DNA from: Thunnus maccoyii
Lineage: Eukaryota; Chordata; Actinopteri; Scombriformes; Scombridae
Length of the DNA: 64,000 nt
Assembly (NCBI RefSeq): GCF_910596095.1
Contig: NC_056553.1
Span: 18,809,725-18,873,724 of the forward strand
Reading direction: 5' to 3'
Positions 25,053 to 37,388 of this stretch are shown here, piece by piece; the first letter of the stretch is position 1, and the number at the start of each line of letters is the position of its first letter. A program made the position numbers and the translations under genes. The notes beneath the pieces are model-generated. The model saw only the letters and a program-made list of their open reading frames with translations. It was not told the DNA's origin and made no database searches.

Positions 25053-25109
25053 CTTTATTATCTGGGAATATTGTGAGGAGATGTCAGATGATGAGTCCTG
25101 TGTGTTCAG

Positions 25110-25402
25110 GATGCTTTGTGTTTGTTCCAGTTTGTGGATTACTAGTTGTTAGATGTAACTGTGGTTTGCAGAGTAGCATGGTTTCTGGGTTCAAATCTAC
25201 AGGCTGTGCTGGGGTTTTTCTGTGTGGAGTTAGCATATTTTCCCATGTCTGTGGTTTTCCTCTCCCTCCACAGTCCAAAGACATGCATGTCAGGTGAATT
25301 GGAGACTCTAAATTGCCTGTAGGTGCAAGTGTACATGTTGTATCCTGCCTCTCTCACTGGCATAAGCAGGGATAGAAGATGGATGGATAGATGGATGGAT
25401 GG
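25110..25402 (+). repeat. L2-like LINE 3' fragment ending in a (GGAT)n run
   Basis: The passage TTTTTCTGTGTGGAGTTAGC, CAGTCCAAAGACATGCATG, ATTGGAGACTCTAAATTGCC and GCAGGGATAGAAGATGGATG matches a very common fish dispersed repeat. The GGATGGAT tail spans about 25377-25402. Confidence 0.7.
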
Positions 25403-27230
25403 AGATTACATTACATTTACTGTTAGTAAATACCCAACAGGTTTTTCCTGTTTTCCTCAAAGACACATACTTTAGCTCTTGACAGTCCTACTGGTAGACA
25501 CATTAAACATTAGGTTACACCACAGTCTCTGTCTTGGCAATGCTGCCACTCATTTGTTTAGACTTGGAATGCAGAGTTTGAAATGATCCTCTGTGGGTCT
25601 GTGGGGCTAAGTAGAAGCCAAAGCGTGGGCGCAGAGTGGAGGAAGTATACAGTGGCCTGGGTGAAAGTTGGTCTAATCTGTGCCAAGTGTGAGAGGAGGA
25701 GGTTGTGTTAAGGCTCCGGGAATTATAAAAACAATGTGTGGCAAGTGACGGACCCTCTCCCGGTGCCCCGAAGGATTTTTAATTTATCCAATGAATGCCA
25801 TATTGTTGCTTTGTCAGCTACAGTTTCATCACAGACTCAATTCCTGAAAGAAATAAAATTGCATGAGTTTGTTTACAGTTTTACAAGAACATAACAAATG
25901 TAAATGTAAATAATATAACATGCATGAAAAATGCATGATGGTGTGTGCTGTAGTACAGCTGCTAGCTAACATGTCTCATTGCTCTGAATAGTGTTAATTA
26001 AAATGCATCTGGAAATGGAGGATTGTATCTATTGCATTATAACTGAACATCACCTTAACTTAAATTTTGTTACTTTTACTACTTATTTTGTGTAAAAAAA
26101 AAATCCATCACACAGATTTGTGAGTTCAGTACCTACAGCGGCCCTGAAAACTCAATGCACTGCAAGTTAAGAAAACACAAACCACAACCAAATACACAAA
26201 TGGTGAAACAGAAAAAACACAAATGGGTTAGGGGAAGGGAGGGAGGGGATCACAAGTACTGGCTGCATTCTGAGAACCAAATCTATATTTGCAGTCTTTT
26301 TGTATTTGGTTGTAATTTAACTTCATGAAAGCTTTTGCATTTTTTGCTTCAAGCATTTGATGTCTGGTTGATCTTGCATGAAAAAAAGGCCATTAGTTCA
26401 CAGGAAGGGATGTGTTTATATGTCTGTCGGAATAAACAGAGTAAGAACTACAGTCAGTATTTAGCATGAAATGATAGTCACCAAAACTAAACAGACAGAG
26501 TAAATGGCTGCAAACTAAAACTACATCTTTAGAAATACCCCCAAAAAGACACTGATTACAGCACTTCATTTATGATTGAGGTGATATCTGGGAAGTGCAC
26601 TGTAAATCACCAAAGACTGAGACAAAATGATGAAAAAAGAAGGCCACAGATTGCCACTTTTACAGGATAATACCAGTGTTTTTGGTGCCTGTATTTCCGT
26701 TCTTGCGGCTGGTGTCTGCACGCAGTCTGAGAACAAGGAGAAGCCACTTGCATGTCATGTAAAACATGAGATGTTTGGGTGAAATATACACTACGCTTGT
26801 TCCCGACAGGCAACTTTGTCTGGCATTAGTGATTTTAAATCAGAATAGCTTTACAGTAGGGTGCAGGCAAAAGGTTAAAGTTGCAGTATAAAAAGAATTA
26901 CGATATAAGTCAGATGAAATAACAGTGGCACTGCAGTGTTTGTTCAAGTAGATGTCCACCTGCTGTGCACCATGACAAACCTATCATAAGCAAAACAGCA
27001 TTTTATCACTTTGAAAACACCAACTGGAAGCACAATATGTATCCTTAACCAGAGGCCGACTTCCCTTTGTTATTCTAACATGGCTGCTTTATCTTGAGGA
27101 GATCATTTTCACATAAAAGGCATGATACAGTATCATTCATTACCGTGTTTCATGCTGTATAGTACACACACATACATGGTATCAAAGACCACAATAAAAG
27201 GCTGTCCTATATTCCTCACAAATGAAAGAT
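25403..27230. other. Non-coding stretch, nothing recognised
   Basis: AT-rich sequence. The passage near 26100-26230 with repeated ACACAAA text may be a decayed dispersed repeat. I see no exon. Confidence 0.4.
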
Positions 27231-27278
27231 ACACACACACACACACACACACATAAACACACACACACACACACACAT
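27231..27278. repeat. (CA)n microsatellite with one interruption
   Basis: CA alternation broken by ATAAAC near 27253. Confidence 0.9.
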
Positions 27279-29249
27279 ACATAGACCTGACGGATTACAG
27301 CCAGCATCTGTTGCCCAGATATGAAGATAGTCGCTGCCACAGCTGTTATCCAGAGGAAGTGGAGCTCGGCAGGGAGGCAGCCCGGGGCCAGAATGCAGCC
27401 AGGGCTCGGAGAGGAAAAGGGAGGATATTATCAGCGTCTCCATCTGTGGAGACACAAGACAAGATGAGAGACACACCTTTCATTAACCTTCACCTTCCTC
27501 CTCTTGTTCTCGCATGTGCATGTGTGAGTGTTTGTGTTTATGTGGTCAGATGGCAGATAAAACGCTGGCAGAGCAATTTAGTTACAGAGAGTGAAACGGG
27601 TTAAAACCCTGCTTTCAATCTTTGTTTGAAGATTTTTCTACAGTATTCTATATCTACTGTATCTATATGAACCACGTTCTTCAAATTTGTTTTGTATTTC
27701 ATTTATATTAAAATTTTGAGGACTGTTTAATTGTCCGATATGTTCCATCTTTGGTGTTTTTATCATATTATGTTTTGCACATATTACACATCCATTTCTT
27801 TATCTCAGTATCAAGGCATTTGTTGTTTAAACCCTACCAGGAATTAAATTAAGACAAATATTTAAAATGAAAGAAACAACAGAAAAATATCTTTTTATGA
27901 AAAAAGGAGCAGGCTAGAATCCATTTAGTGCATCATTTTGAAATAAGTGGTTCTGGACACTTGGCCACAGTTAATTTTCTAAAGAACATGAGTATATTGT
28001 GAGATACAGGACTGACCCGTGGCACAAAAGAAGAGGAAGGGATAGAAAGTGGAAAATGCTTGACTTTATGCAAATGAGGGCACATTTCTTCACATGTCTT
28101 AAGACATATAAAAATACTCTGCTTTGAATAGTAATTTGTGTCTAATATGGTTTTTACACCAAAAACATTCAATTACCTTGTTAAAGTCTTGAAAATTACA
28201 TCTAATGCTTCTCCCTCATTGAAACATGGAGATATAAATATGCTTTCATTTCAAACTGCTGGACACAAGATGTCTCCTACTTCATTGGAAAGTCCATTCT
28301 CAGTGTTTGTGCACTGGAGGCTTCAAGTTTGGCTCCAAACTAGTTGTGATGTCACAAATCATGCTTGTAGGTACACGCCTTAAATTCAGATTTTAAGTGA
28401 GCACAGAGAAACTTTCCTCCTGCTGCAGATGAATGTGAAAACAGTCCTCTAGTGTCAAACTCTGCACATATGTCATTATACAATGAAGATAAAACATCCA
28501 ACTAAAGCCATAGTAATCAAAACACATTTTTGACTGGAGGGGGACTTTAAGTTCTTTAGTAACAAAGAAAAAGTGATGCAGTGTTGGAACAGGAAGTCTT
28601 TACCAGAGTGGGGATACATGTCTTGGGAAGAGAGGCATATTATTGTAGTTTGAGAAATTAAATTGTATAAATAAGTAACACAAAATATTCTGTAAGCTTT
28701 CTCACCAAATAATGCACTCATAATTTTTCAAATTTCTGTAACCTGTGCTCTCTCACATACTTCATACACACTTACATATCATACATAACACGTGTTCCAG
28801 ACCTTTGTAATGCATTTCTACTGTATTCTAATATTTATCTGGTCTGGTTTTATATCCTGCAGCTGTTTACTGCTGTAATGACCATTTCCCCCCAAGGATC
28901 ATTGAAGTTTCATCTTATCGTCTCTACCTCTGTCAATCCTAATTCAGGAGTGTTGACCCAGGGAGTAATATTTTTCAGAAACAGCTGACCTTTGTCAGGC
29001 TGAAAGTGTTATGATGAGGAGACCTGTAGCTTAACGCCAGCTGACAGGTTTGACATGTAAGATTTGATTGGTGCCAAGGGGTGTGTCAGACACTGACATG
29101 AAAAAGAGGAAAAAGAAATTGGGCTGTTAACATTCATGAGAAATGATCACAGTGTCAGAAGGACAGCATCCACTTGTCATCGCTCCAGACGGCACTTATC
29201 TATTTGACTGGCCATCTTTCTTCTTCTTTCTTCATCCCAGTGATGTTTG
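27279..29249. other. Non-coding stretch, nothing recognised
   Basis: Only short frames. The text near 28260-28380 looks like a dispersed fish repeat but I cannot name it. Confidence 0.4.
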
Positions 29250-29830
29250 AATCTATCTTTCTTTCATTTTTTCTGTCCTTCTGTCCTTCCTTCCTTCACT
29301 CTTTTCCTTACTTACTTTCTTCCTTCTTCCCTTCTTTCCTTTCTTCCTCCCTTCCTTCTGTCCTTCCCTCCTGCTGTCTTTCCTTCCTTCCGTCCTTCCT
29401 TGCTTGCTTCTTTCCTTCCCTCCCTCCTTCCCTCCCTCTTTCCTTCCATCCTTCCTTCCTTCTTTCCTCCCCTCTTTCCTCCATCCCTCACTTCCCTCCT
29501 CCTTTCCTTCCTCCCTTCCTTTCTTCCTTCCTCCTTTCCTTCCTCCCTTCCTTCCTTCCTTCCTTCCTTAATTCCTCCCTCCCTCACTTCCTTCCCCTTC
29601 TTCCTCCCTTACTTCCTGCCTTCCTTCCTTTATCCCTTCCTTCCTCACTTCTTTCCTGCCTTCCTCCCTTTCTTTATCCCTTCTTTCCTTCCTTTTCATC
29701 CTGCATTCCTTCCGTCCTTCCTTCCTTCCTCCCTCTCTCCATTTCTCTGTCATTTCCCTCCCTCCTCTCCTCATTACTTTCTTCCTTCCTTACTGCACTA
29801 CCTCCTTCCCCCTTTTCCATTTCTTTACCT
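29250..29830. repeat. Long imperfect (CCTT)n polypyrimidine tract
   Basis: About 580 bases are almost only C and T on the plus strand, built of CCTT/TTCC/CCCT units. The 273-codon and 209-codon frames across it encode Ser/Pro/Phe/Leu-rich translations of the repeat and are not genes. Such homopurine-homopyrimidine tracts can form triplex DNA. Confidence 0.92.
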
Positions 29831-32800
29831 TTCCAATTTTTTAATTTCAATTTTTTCTATCTTCAAAACTGTCTGATTGAAGATCAGTCCAAGCGTCACC
29901 ATCCGCCTTTGTCAACTTTTATCAGCCGGTTGCACAAAGACCTATTCAGTGAAGCTCTGGATGCACAAATATCACACATATTCTATCACTGCTAACAAGA
30001 GATAGAAGAGCTCGAGTTTGCAGTGTGATCAGAATCAGGGCACAATGCACATGCGAGCAATATAAATAGACAAAGTGAAAAAAAAAATGCAGACATACTG
30101 TAGATAGGAATAAATAGAGCCACAAGAGATGTTTAGCATCATGAAGTAGATCTCAAAGCCTGTCGTCAAATGCTAAGTGCATATCCCTGCTTATCAGCCA
30201 CCTGTCCATCCAGCCCCCTCTGCTCTCCCAAAGCACCTGAGCTGCTGGCCGCTCTTCACAGGCCTGGACCCCACTGTTGTGACTGTGGGAAACATGTGAC
30301 TGAAAGACTTAATGGGCAGTCTAAATCACAGGCCTGTCACTTTGTGCCTTCATTCAGATTAATGTGCACACCAACCGGCCAGGCATTAAGCCCCACAGGC
30401 CCTCTCAATGACACACCTCAGCGCTCTGTGGCACACTGCTGCGCACCTGCTGCACACAAATACACACTGAAAACCCACACGGAGGCTTGTCATGCTCCTT
30501 AAGAAGCTCATGCACTCAAAACACACACGCCTTCACCAGGAAAAGCAAATAAAATCAGCACACTGCAACCTTGGAAAGAGATGAAATGGAAAGAGTGAAA
30601 CAATGGGAATGTCGGGGAATCAAATGTATCGCAACTGCGGAGTCCTCCAACAAAAACAAGACCATGGCCTTGCTTGCTACTTCATCCCACCATCAGCCTT
30701 CAGCTAGCAACTGAAGCACTTAAACATGTACTGTAGGACATCTCCTCATGATTAATATTATTAGTTTCCATTCAAATGTCCTGTAAATTTTAAATGATTG
30801 GTTGACATGAGACAATAAATATGAATCAGGTGTGTTTCCATAAGCCTGGGGGATGAATTAATATGATTCCTCAATAAAAGAATGAAGTAATGTTAGAAAG
30901 ATTTATAGAAATCTGTTCAAAAGGATGTCAGCTAAAGATTATGTTTCACTTTTACTTGGAGATTTTACAGACAGAAATGACAGCACATCCAACATCTGTA
31001 GAGGTTGCTGATCTTTGCTGTTTACTGCTCAGTATCTTAAATGACAGACCTTTGTCACCTTAAGTGAGCATTAAATGTTTTCTTCTTTTTTTTTCCTGAA
31101 ATGTGTCCACCTCTACAGTATCATCATTTCTTTGAAAAGACTTTGTTGGAAACAAAGCTTTTGACACCCTGAGTATCAACAGTCTCAGTCACTTCCCAAA
31201 AACTGGTTTCATCCAAAAGAATCAGATGTTAAGTATTAATTCTTTGGGATTCGGCAATGAATTAGTGCCTCTTTTTTATTTTCTTGGGACAAGTTCTGTA
31301 GTGGCACCTGATATTGCTGTCTTGAAAATGCTCATAAATCATGATGTCTTCTCTTTTTCGCTTTCTTGGAGCTCAAAATAAATCTCAACAGCATCTGGCT
31401 AATTTTAATGAAAATAGTTTCATCATCTGTTGGAGAGGAGAGGAGAGGAGAAGAGAGGAGAAGAGAGGAGAGGAGATATGAAAGGATGCTCTGCCCTCAT
31501 TTGGTAGAAGAGAGAAATGCAATATTCAGCATTCAGGACTGAGACCTTATAAAGCACCAACACTCAGCCCCTTCTAACTTTTCAAGTATTTTCCCCTTGA
31601 AGATAAATTTAGTACTATTACAAAGCAACACTAAACACTGACCTATCACAAGTTAAATTTGGATGATCAAACACTTTATACATGCATAGATTATATTGTA
31701 AAGGCTCAGAGAGTTGCTACAAACACATTTATTAAACACAGTTTTTCCAATTGTGAATCCAAGATACATTATACAGTATTACACAAAGACTCTGCATTGA
31801 TATGAGGGAATAATGTGTCATTATTATGTATAAATATGCAACAGTCCACAGTATGTGTACTTTCTTAACAAATTTTATGGCCTTAACTATCTAATTCATA
31901 CTTTCCAGTGTCTTATACAGTAAATGGAGAAGAACAAGGTACCGTATTGAGCTGTGAGAGCCAATATGGCTGACAACAAACACCTAAGATACCTAAAGTC
32001 AGAGTTTCTCAATAGAAAAACAAAAATAACAGAATGCTTAGCAGGAACATTGCCAAAATACCCCCACAAGGATTTCTAGGATTATTACTTTAGTTCATGC
32101 AGACTTGCTTGGAACTGACCATTTAATACTTGTTTAACACCACTGAAAGTGGTTATAACTACTTACAACTCAGCTACATCCTGATTCCAAATTTGTTTTA
32201 GCGCACAGAAAGACAAACTAATAGATGACTAATAGATGACTTCGATGACATATATATATATATTTATATATATATATTTATATACATAAAGAGAGACTAC
32301 ATTATATTCTTTCTATTGGAGCCTAAATTATCAATTTAGTGAGTGTGTGTGTGTGTGATATTTAATTTTGAAGAACTTTATTGCTTTATTGCTATGCTGA
32401 ACTCATCAGCATAGTTTTCAGCCACAGCAGGCAGCTATTTCCACTGTCCCCTACCTACTCAGCAACAAATACAGAGTTATTATTGGACTAACATTCATCA
32501 GGTGGTAGGAAACACAACTTCAAATTAATGATTGTGCAACGTGTCTGCTGGATTTGAAAATAAGCTACCATATCAGCTTTATAAAGTGATGATATGTCAG
32601 TGTTTTGTTTACAGCTTGTTTCTGCTGCCACCAAATGGACAATAAAGCACTTGAAGCAGGGTTTTGCTGGTAAGCACCATGTCTAGTTTCAGGCAGAGGA
32701 CATCCATCAGCATACTGACAATCTAACAATTACATTTTCCAAGCTAAACAACAAAACTAATGTTAAGGTGTAAACTTTGCATGTAGAAAAAAGTTCTAGT

Positions 32801-33484
32801 CATTTTTTTTATGTTGTGGAAAACTGTGAGAGCCAAAGTGAGACAAGAAAGGGTTGTCATACTTGAAAGAAACTATAACAATAGCCTCCAGTGTCTGTGG
32901 TCATGTCAGGCCTCAGATGCTCAATTATAACCAGTCACTCTTTTATACAAAGCAAAACTAAAGGTTTCTGTAAGCTTCATATAAAAATAAACATAGTTGT
33001 CAAGCCCATTGACTTCCAGTAGCATCAGACAAACAAAACACACTTGGTCTCTAATATTTCAAACACAAAAACACTAGCATGAGTGCTCTTTTTCAGTAAC
33101 TGGAAATAGTCCTTCTAAGAGCTCTTTTCTGGGAACAAACCATCGCTATACTTCTCTTCACTGAAAGGAGACCCCTCACATAGTAGCTGAACAATGTTTG
33201 ATTTTTATGGCGTTGTTAAAGGACGAACCATTTCTATGAAATGGCCTCCCTCGGTAAGAGCCTTCTTATAATTTCCAGACCCCTGGTTGAGTGTAGCTCT
33301 GTATTACACCAATTAGAGCAGTGAGTCATATGTCACTAGCCACCGGAGGATTCTGCCTCCTCCACTCTATGCTATAAATTTACCTCTAGCTGTTACACTG
33401 GCAAGGCCTATTGTCGTTCAGCTGCTGACTGACAGCTGAAACTGATATGTTACCTACACTCTGGGGTCAGGGTGGTGTGTTGAG

Positions 33485-33548
<64 letters not shown>

Positions 33549-34579
33549 AGGTGAAAGGTCAGGGTTCAATCCAATATTACAGTATAGCGCAATTGCAGTC
33601 ATTCATCTCCTTTAACCACTTTTTTTCTTTTTTGCTTGACTCACCTTCAGTCTCTGGGTGACACACTGACAATTCTACAACAAAACACATAGGTTAAAGG
33701 GTTTTCTTCACTGTTCTCTAGGTTCACAGCAAGTAAAACAACAAAGAGCTCCATTTTTTGCTCTGTCTAATATGTATCAACCTCTTTGACAGCTATGTCA
33801 GGGATTTGGCCCAGCCCCTAAGGCTTAATTAGATTAATGGAAGAGATTGGAAAGTATCTAATGACTTATCTCCTTGTATCACTGGACAGTGGAAAGATGG
33901 AGAGGCATGAAAAAGTGAATGGACACTAGTCTGCTTCCTCCTCCACTCGTCCTCTCCTCTCTTCTGCCCGCGACAAGTCAATGGTCCTTGAGAGAGCTCG
34001 GAGATGCATTACACGAAGCCCACGGCTGAGTCAAGCCCCGTCTGTATCACAGTGGCATTTCATTGGTTGTTCCTCAGCGTGACAAGAGGAATGGAACAGC
34101 AGAATATGGGCTGAGTGTGTGGGTGATAGTGGTGTAATTTTATTCTTAACGAAAAGCCAGCGTATGAGTGTCTTACTGTGATAAGGGCTAAATGAAAACA
34201 GGAAAATATGCAAAAATGTGTCCTTTTGATTATAAAGTCTACTGTGAATCACAGTCACATGTGTGCTGCACAATATCTACAGTAGTAGAGTGCTTAAATG
34301 TACAGGTTGACTACTGGAAAGACAAAACATATGAAAACTCTTTAGATTTTGCTGATTTAAAGCTGCCCTGTGGTGTGTTTGACTACTTGTGCCAGAGTGG
34401 AGTAATGTTTTGATGAGTGGGTCCACTTTTGTTGTCTTTTGTAACAAACAGGCCTCACACAGAGGGAGAAATCAGAATCTAGCTGTAAAACTGAATACTT
34501 CTCACTTTATATTTTATATTCTCAAAATCATTTATGGTAAAGTCTACATGTTTTTAAATGAAAATTAACTTTCCAAATA
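29831..34579. other. Non-coding stretch with short repeats
   Basis: Holds a GAGAGGA run (31429-31476), a TA-rich run (about 32253-32285), a likely dispersed repeat at about 32390-32700 that resembles 40690-41110, and a GT microsatellite listed separately. The stretch at 30170-30470 is richer in GC and low in repeats. No exon is supported. Confidence 0.4.
33487..33547. repeat. (GT)n microsatellite
   Basis: About 61 bases of uninterrupted GT. Confidence 0.95.
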
Positions 34580-35493
34580 CAGGGTTGGGAGGGTTACTTT
34601 AAAAATGTATTCCAATATAATTACTAATTACCTGTTAAATAATGTGGTCAGTAACGTAATCCAAGTATCACAATATTAAAGTAACATAACTTGATTACTT
34701 TCTGTTACTTTTGGATTACATCAATACCAAATATGCAAATAAAGACAAGAGAAAAGAAATATCAATAAGAGGACTTCAAGTTAAGTGTATTCTGTAAGAT
34801 AAAAGAACAATGTAACCTTAAAAAAGAAAATGGGGAAACCAAGATATTTACCATCAAAAATCTGTCCTCTGCTCAGTGTATTTTTAAAGAAGCTCTTATA
34901 CTATATGTGCAGCGGCATCGTGGCCTTCAACGCGTTTTTTATTCAGATTTATCTGCATCATACGAGTTTTCTCTAATTCATTCAGTATTGAACGTGCTCT
35001 GCGACCACTGACACATTGTCAACTCCGGGCGAGTTACGCACGCAGTCGTCTCGGTGGAGAGCCGTTATGTGCGCTACAAGCTGTCATATACTCAAGCTCT
35101 CTTTTGACTTATTTGTACGAGTCTTTGGGACTGCCACAGTGTGTAACGACCGTCCCTGCCTGCCCTCGCAACATAAGTTCACTGTGTGTGAAATGTGTGT
35201 ACATGCGCCCGCTGTGCGCACCTGCGCGCGCCATGTGTCATCATCCTCCACTCACATCATCGTGGATCAGTGAGTTATTTTGCCCTCTCATTCCTGCTCT
35301 GCTTATTGGGGACTTTAACAGCACATTGTAGTATATCGTTCTTTATTTTAAAATGTATTTTAAAATTGTAATCATGCTAATAATCCCAGTTTTTACTAAA
35401 TGTATCGTTAATCTCATAACGTCTTTTTTTCTGTAACCTTTTTTTGGAATCCCAATTACGTAACGTCGTGTATTCTGTTACTCCTCAAGCTTG
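34580..35493. mobile_element. Non-autonomous hAT-type element with 8-bp target duplication
   Basis: The left end CAGGGTTGGGAGGGTTAC and the reverse-complemented right end CAAGCTTGAGGAGTAAC form imperfect terminal inverted repeats. The element is flanked by TCCAAATA (34572-34579) and TCCAAACA (35494-35501), 7 of 8 identical. An 8-bp duplication and a CAGGG-like terminus are hallmarks of hAT elements. The interior has no transposase frame. Confidence 0.7.
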
Positions 35494-36187
35494 TCCAAAC
35501 ACCACTACAATGCATCTGTTTTAGAAAAACTAAACCCAGGATCTTACCTTTTCTAGGTAAAAACATGTCAGGGAGCTCAATGATTGGTGGTCCCTCTATA
35601 ATTTTGTAGAAGGCCTGACCAATACACCTGAACACTTCTTTGGAGGGCCATTAAAACATACCGATCAGATTTTACCTCTAAGAAGGAGGTAAATATATGT
35701 ATATATTAATAAAAGACGCCAGCTGGAAGGCTCACAGAAGCCAATAAGGACAGCAGCTTCTACACAAGGAAAGTAGGGATACTGTTGTTAGGTTGCTGGT
35801 AACACTGTCTTCGTGACTGACTTTGGTGAGGAATGAGAAATATCTGGCCAAAAGTTTTGGTTATTTTATTTTTGTGGATTTAGTCTCAGAGAGTTTTGGA
35901 GAGCATTTCTGAAATTTTTTTCTAAGTCCAATAGTCATAATTCACCACTTTCACATTATTTCACTGACTGACATTTAGTGGCGGTAATGTGCCCAGAAAT
36001 GTACTAATGTCCTAGAAAAAAGGCAAGAGAGATGAAAACTGCTTGCTAGTAAAAATTGATGGAAACAATGAAGGTTTCGAATTACTAAAAAAATCAACTT
36101 TGCAAATGTTCCCAAAGGAAGAAGATGAATCCAACACTTGTGTTTGGCCTCAAGGATACAACCACACAATGCATTTTAGTGAAAAAC

Positions 36188-36692
36188 ACTTTAAAGAGGA
36201 CATACTATGCTTTTTGTGATTTTTCTTATTTTTTTTAATATTGTTATGATGTCAGATGTCTGTGCTAAACATGGTCAAAGTTCCAAGACTTGAAGTGAAC
36301 GTATATAAAAAATGGTCCCTGCAAGTCAAAAGCCAGGGCTTCGCTGTCAATGTTGCTCCTTGTGATGACATCAGATTGTTTGTTTGTGCCTTGTTTATTT
36401 GTACCGAGGGGCAGCTTCCAGAAGCTAGCCAATCAGAACAGAGTGGGCTCATCAGGAGGGGGGCCTTAAAGAGACAGGAGCTAAAACGGCCTGTTTCAGA
36501 CAGAGGCTGAGCTGAGGGGCTGCATAAAGGGCCAGTATAACACAAATAAGGAGTTTTTAAAACTGTAAATCATGTAAAGATGTTCCAATAGATCCCCAGA
36601 ATATAAATATAGACCCGGAAGTGTGCATGATACATCCCCATTAATGTAAACATAACTTTGTTTACAAGAAAATTACACAGGGTACCTTTAAA
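36188..36692. mobile_element. Probable MITE-like dispersed repeat
   Basis: It opens TTTAAAGAGGACATACTATG and closes GGGTACCTTTAAA. Internal text such as TTAAAGAGACAGGAGCTAAA and ACGGCCTGTTTCAGACAGAG recurs in fish genomes. The short matching ends suggest a non-autonomous DNA element. Confidence 0.55.
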
Positions 36693-37388
36693 ACACTACA
36701 TTTGTAAAAAAATAAAAAATAAAAAAAAAAGAGTAAAAACCTCAACCTCATTAATGCTACTTGTTCTTCAATGTATTTAAGTAAGTAAGAGTCAAGTCAA
36801 CCTCAACTCCACTTGATTCCCCTTTTCTTTGTGCCAACTAGAAATACCGATACTGTGTTATTGACTCACACACACATACACAAAACACAACATAAGCAGA
36901 CACAAATAATCAGGTATAATCAGGTATATTATTTAAATCCTACACAGCATACATGTACAGTATGTGCTGCAGTGCATGGAGGATGATGTGTCAACATCAG
37001 TTGTTGCAGTTGTCATGACAGGACAAGTAGTAGTATTCCACTCATGATAAGTGCAGTCTGTATGCACAGACAGTCCACCAATGCCTCAGCCCTGCTTTAG
37101 TGGTCAGCCATAAGCCTATTGGGATCTTATATGACATGGTGATGGGCTTAGATGCCGCTGGTGATGGTGGCAGCTATTCTCTGTGCAAGAGTATTAGCGG
37201 TGCTAAAAGCAGTACGTAATACCATCAGGGCCAACTGTGTTATGAGGACGTGTTACTTTAACTGAGGGAAGAGGGCAGGGGATGAAGCAAAGGTTCACAG
37301 TGACGCTCTTTAGCTCCTCAGGAGTCAGTACATTCCCTTCCTAGTCACTTACAGACAACACAGCAGATGCACCTTTAGGTTTCTGGAC
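36693..37388 (+). other. Upstream region of cngb3 copy A, presumed promoter
   Basis: This sits between a MITE-like repeat and the copy A start codon. I see no convincing TATA box or upstream exon. Two AATCAGG copies near 36906-36927 are weak homeodomain-like sites. Confidence 0.3.

Noticed and set aside
29174..29995. 273-codon open frame on the plus strand, and shadows on both strands
   Set aside because: It is the translation of the CCTT tract (only Ser, Pro, Phe, Leu repeats) with no domain.
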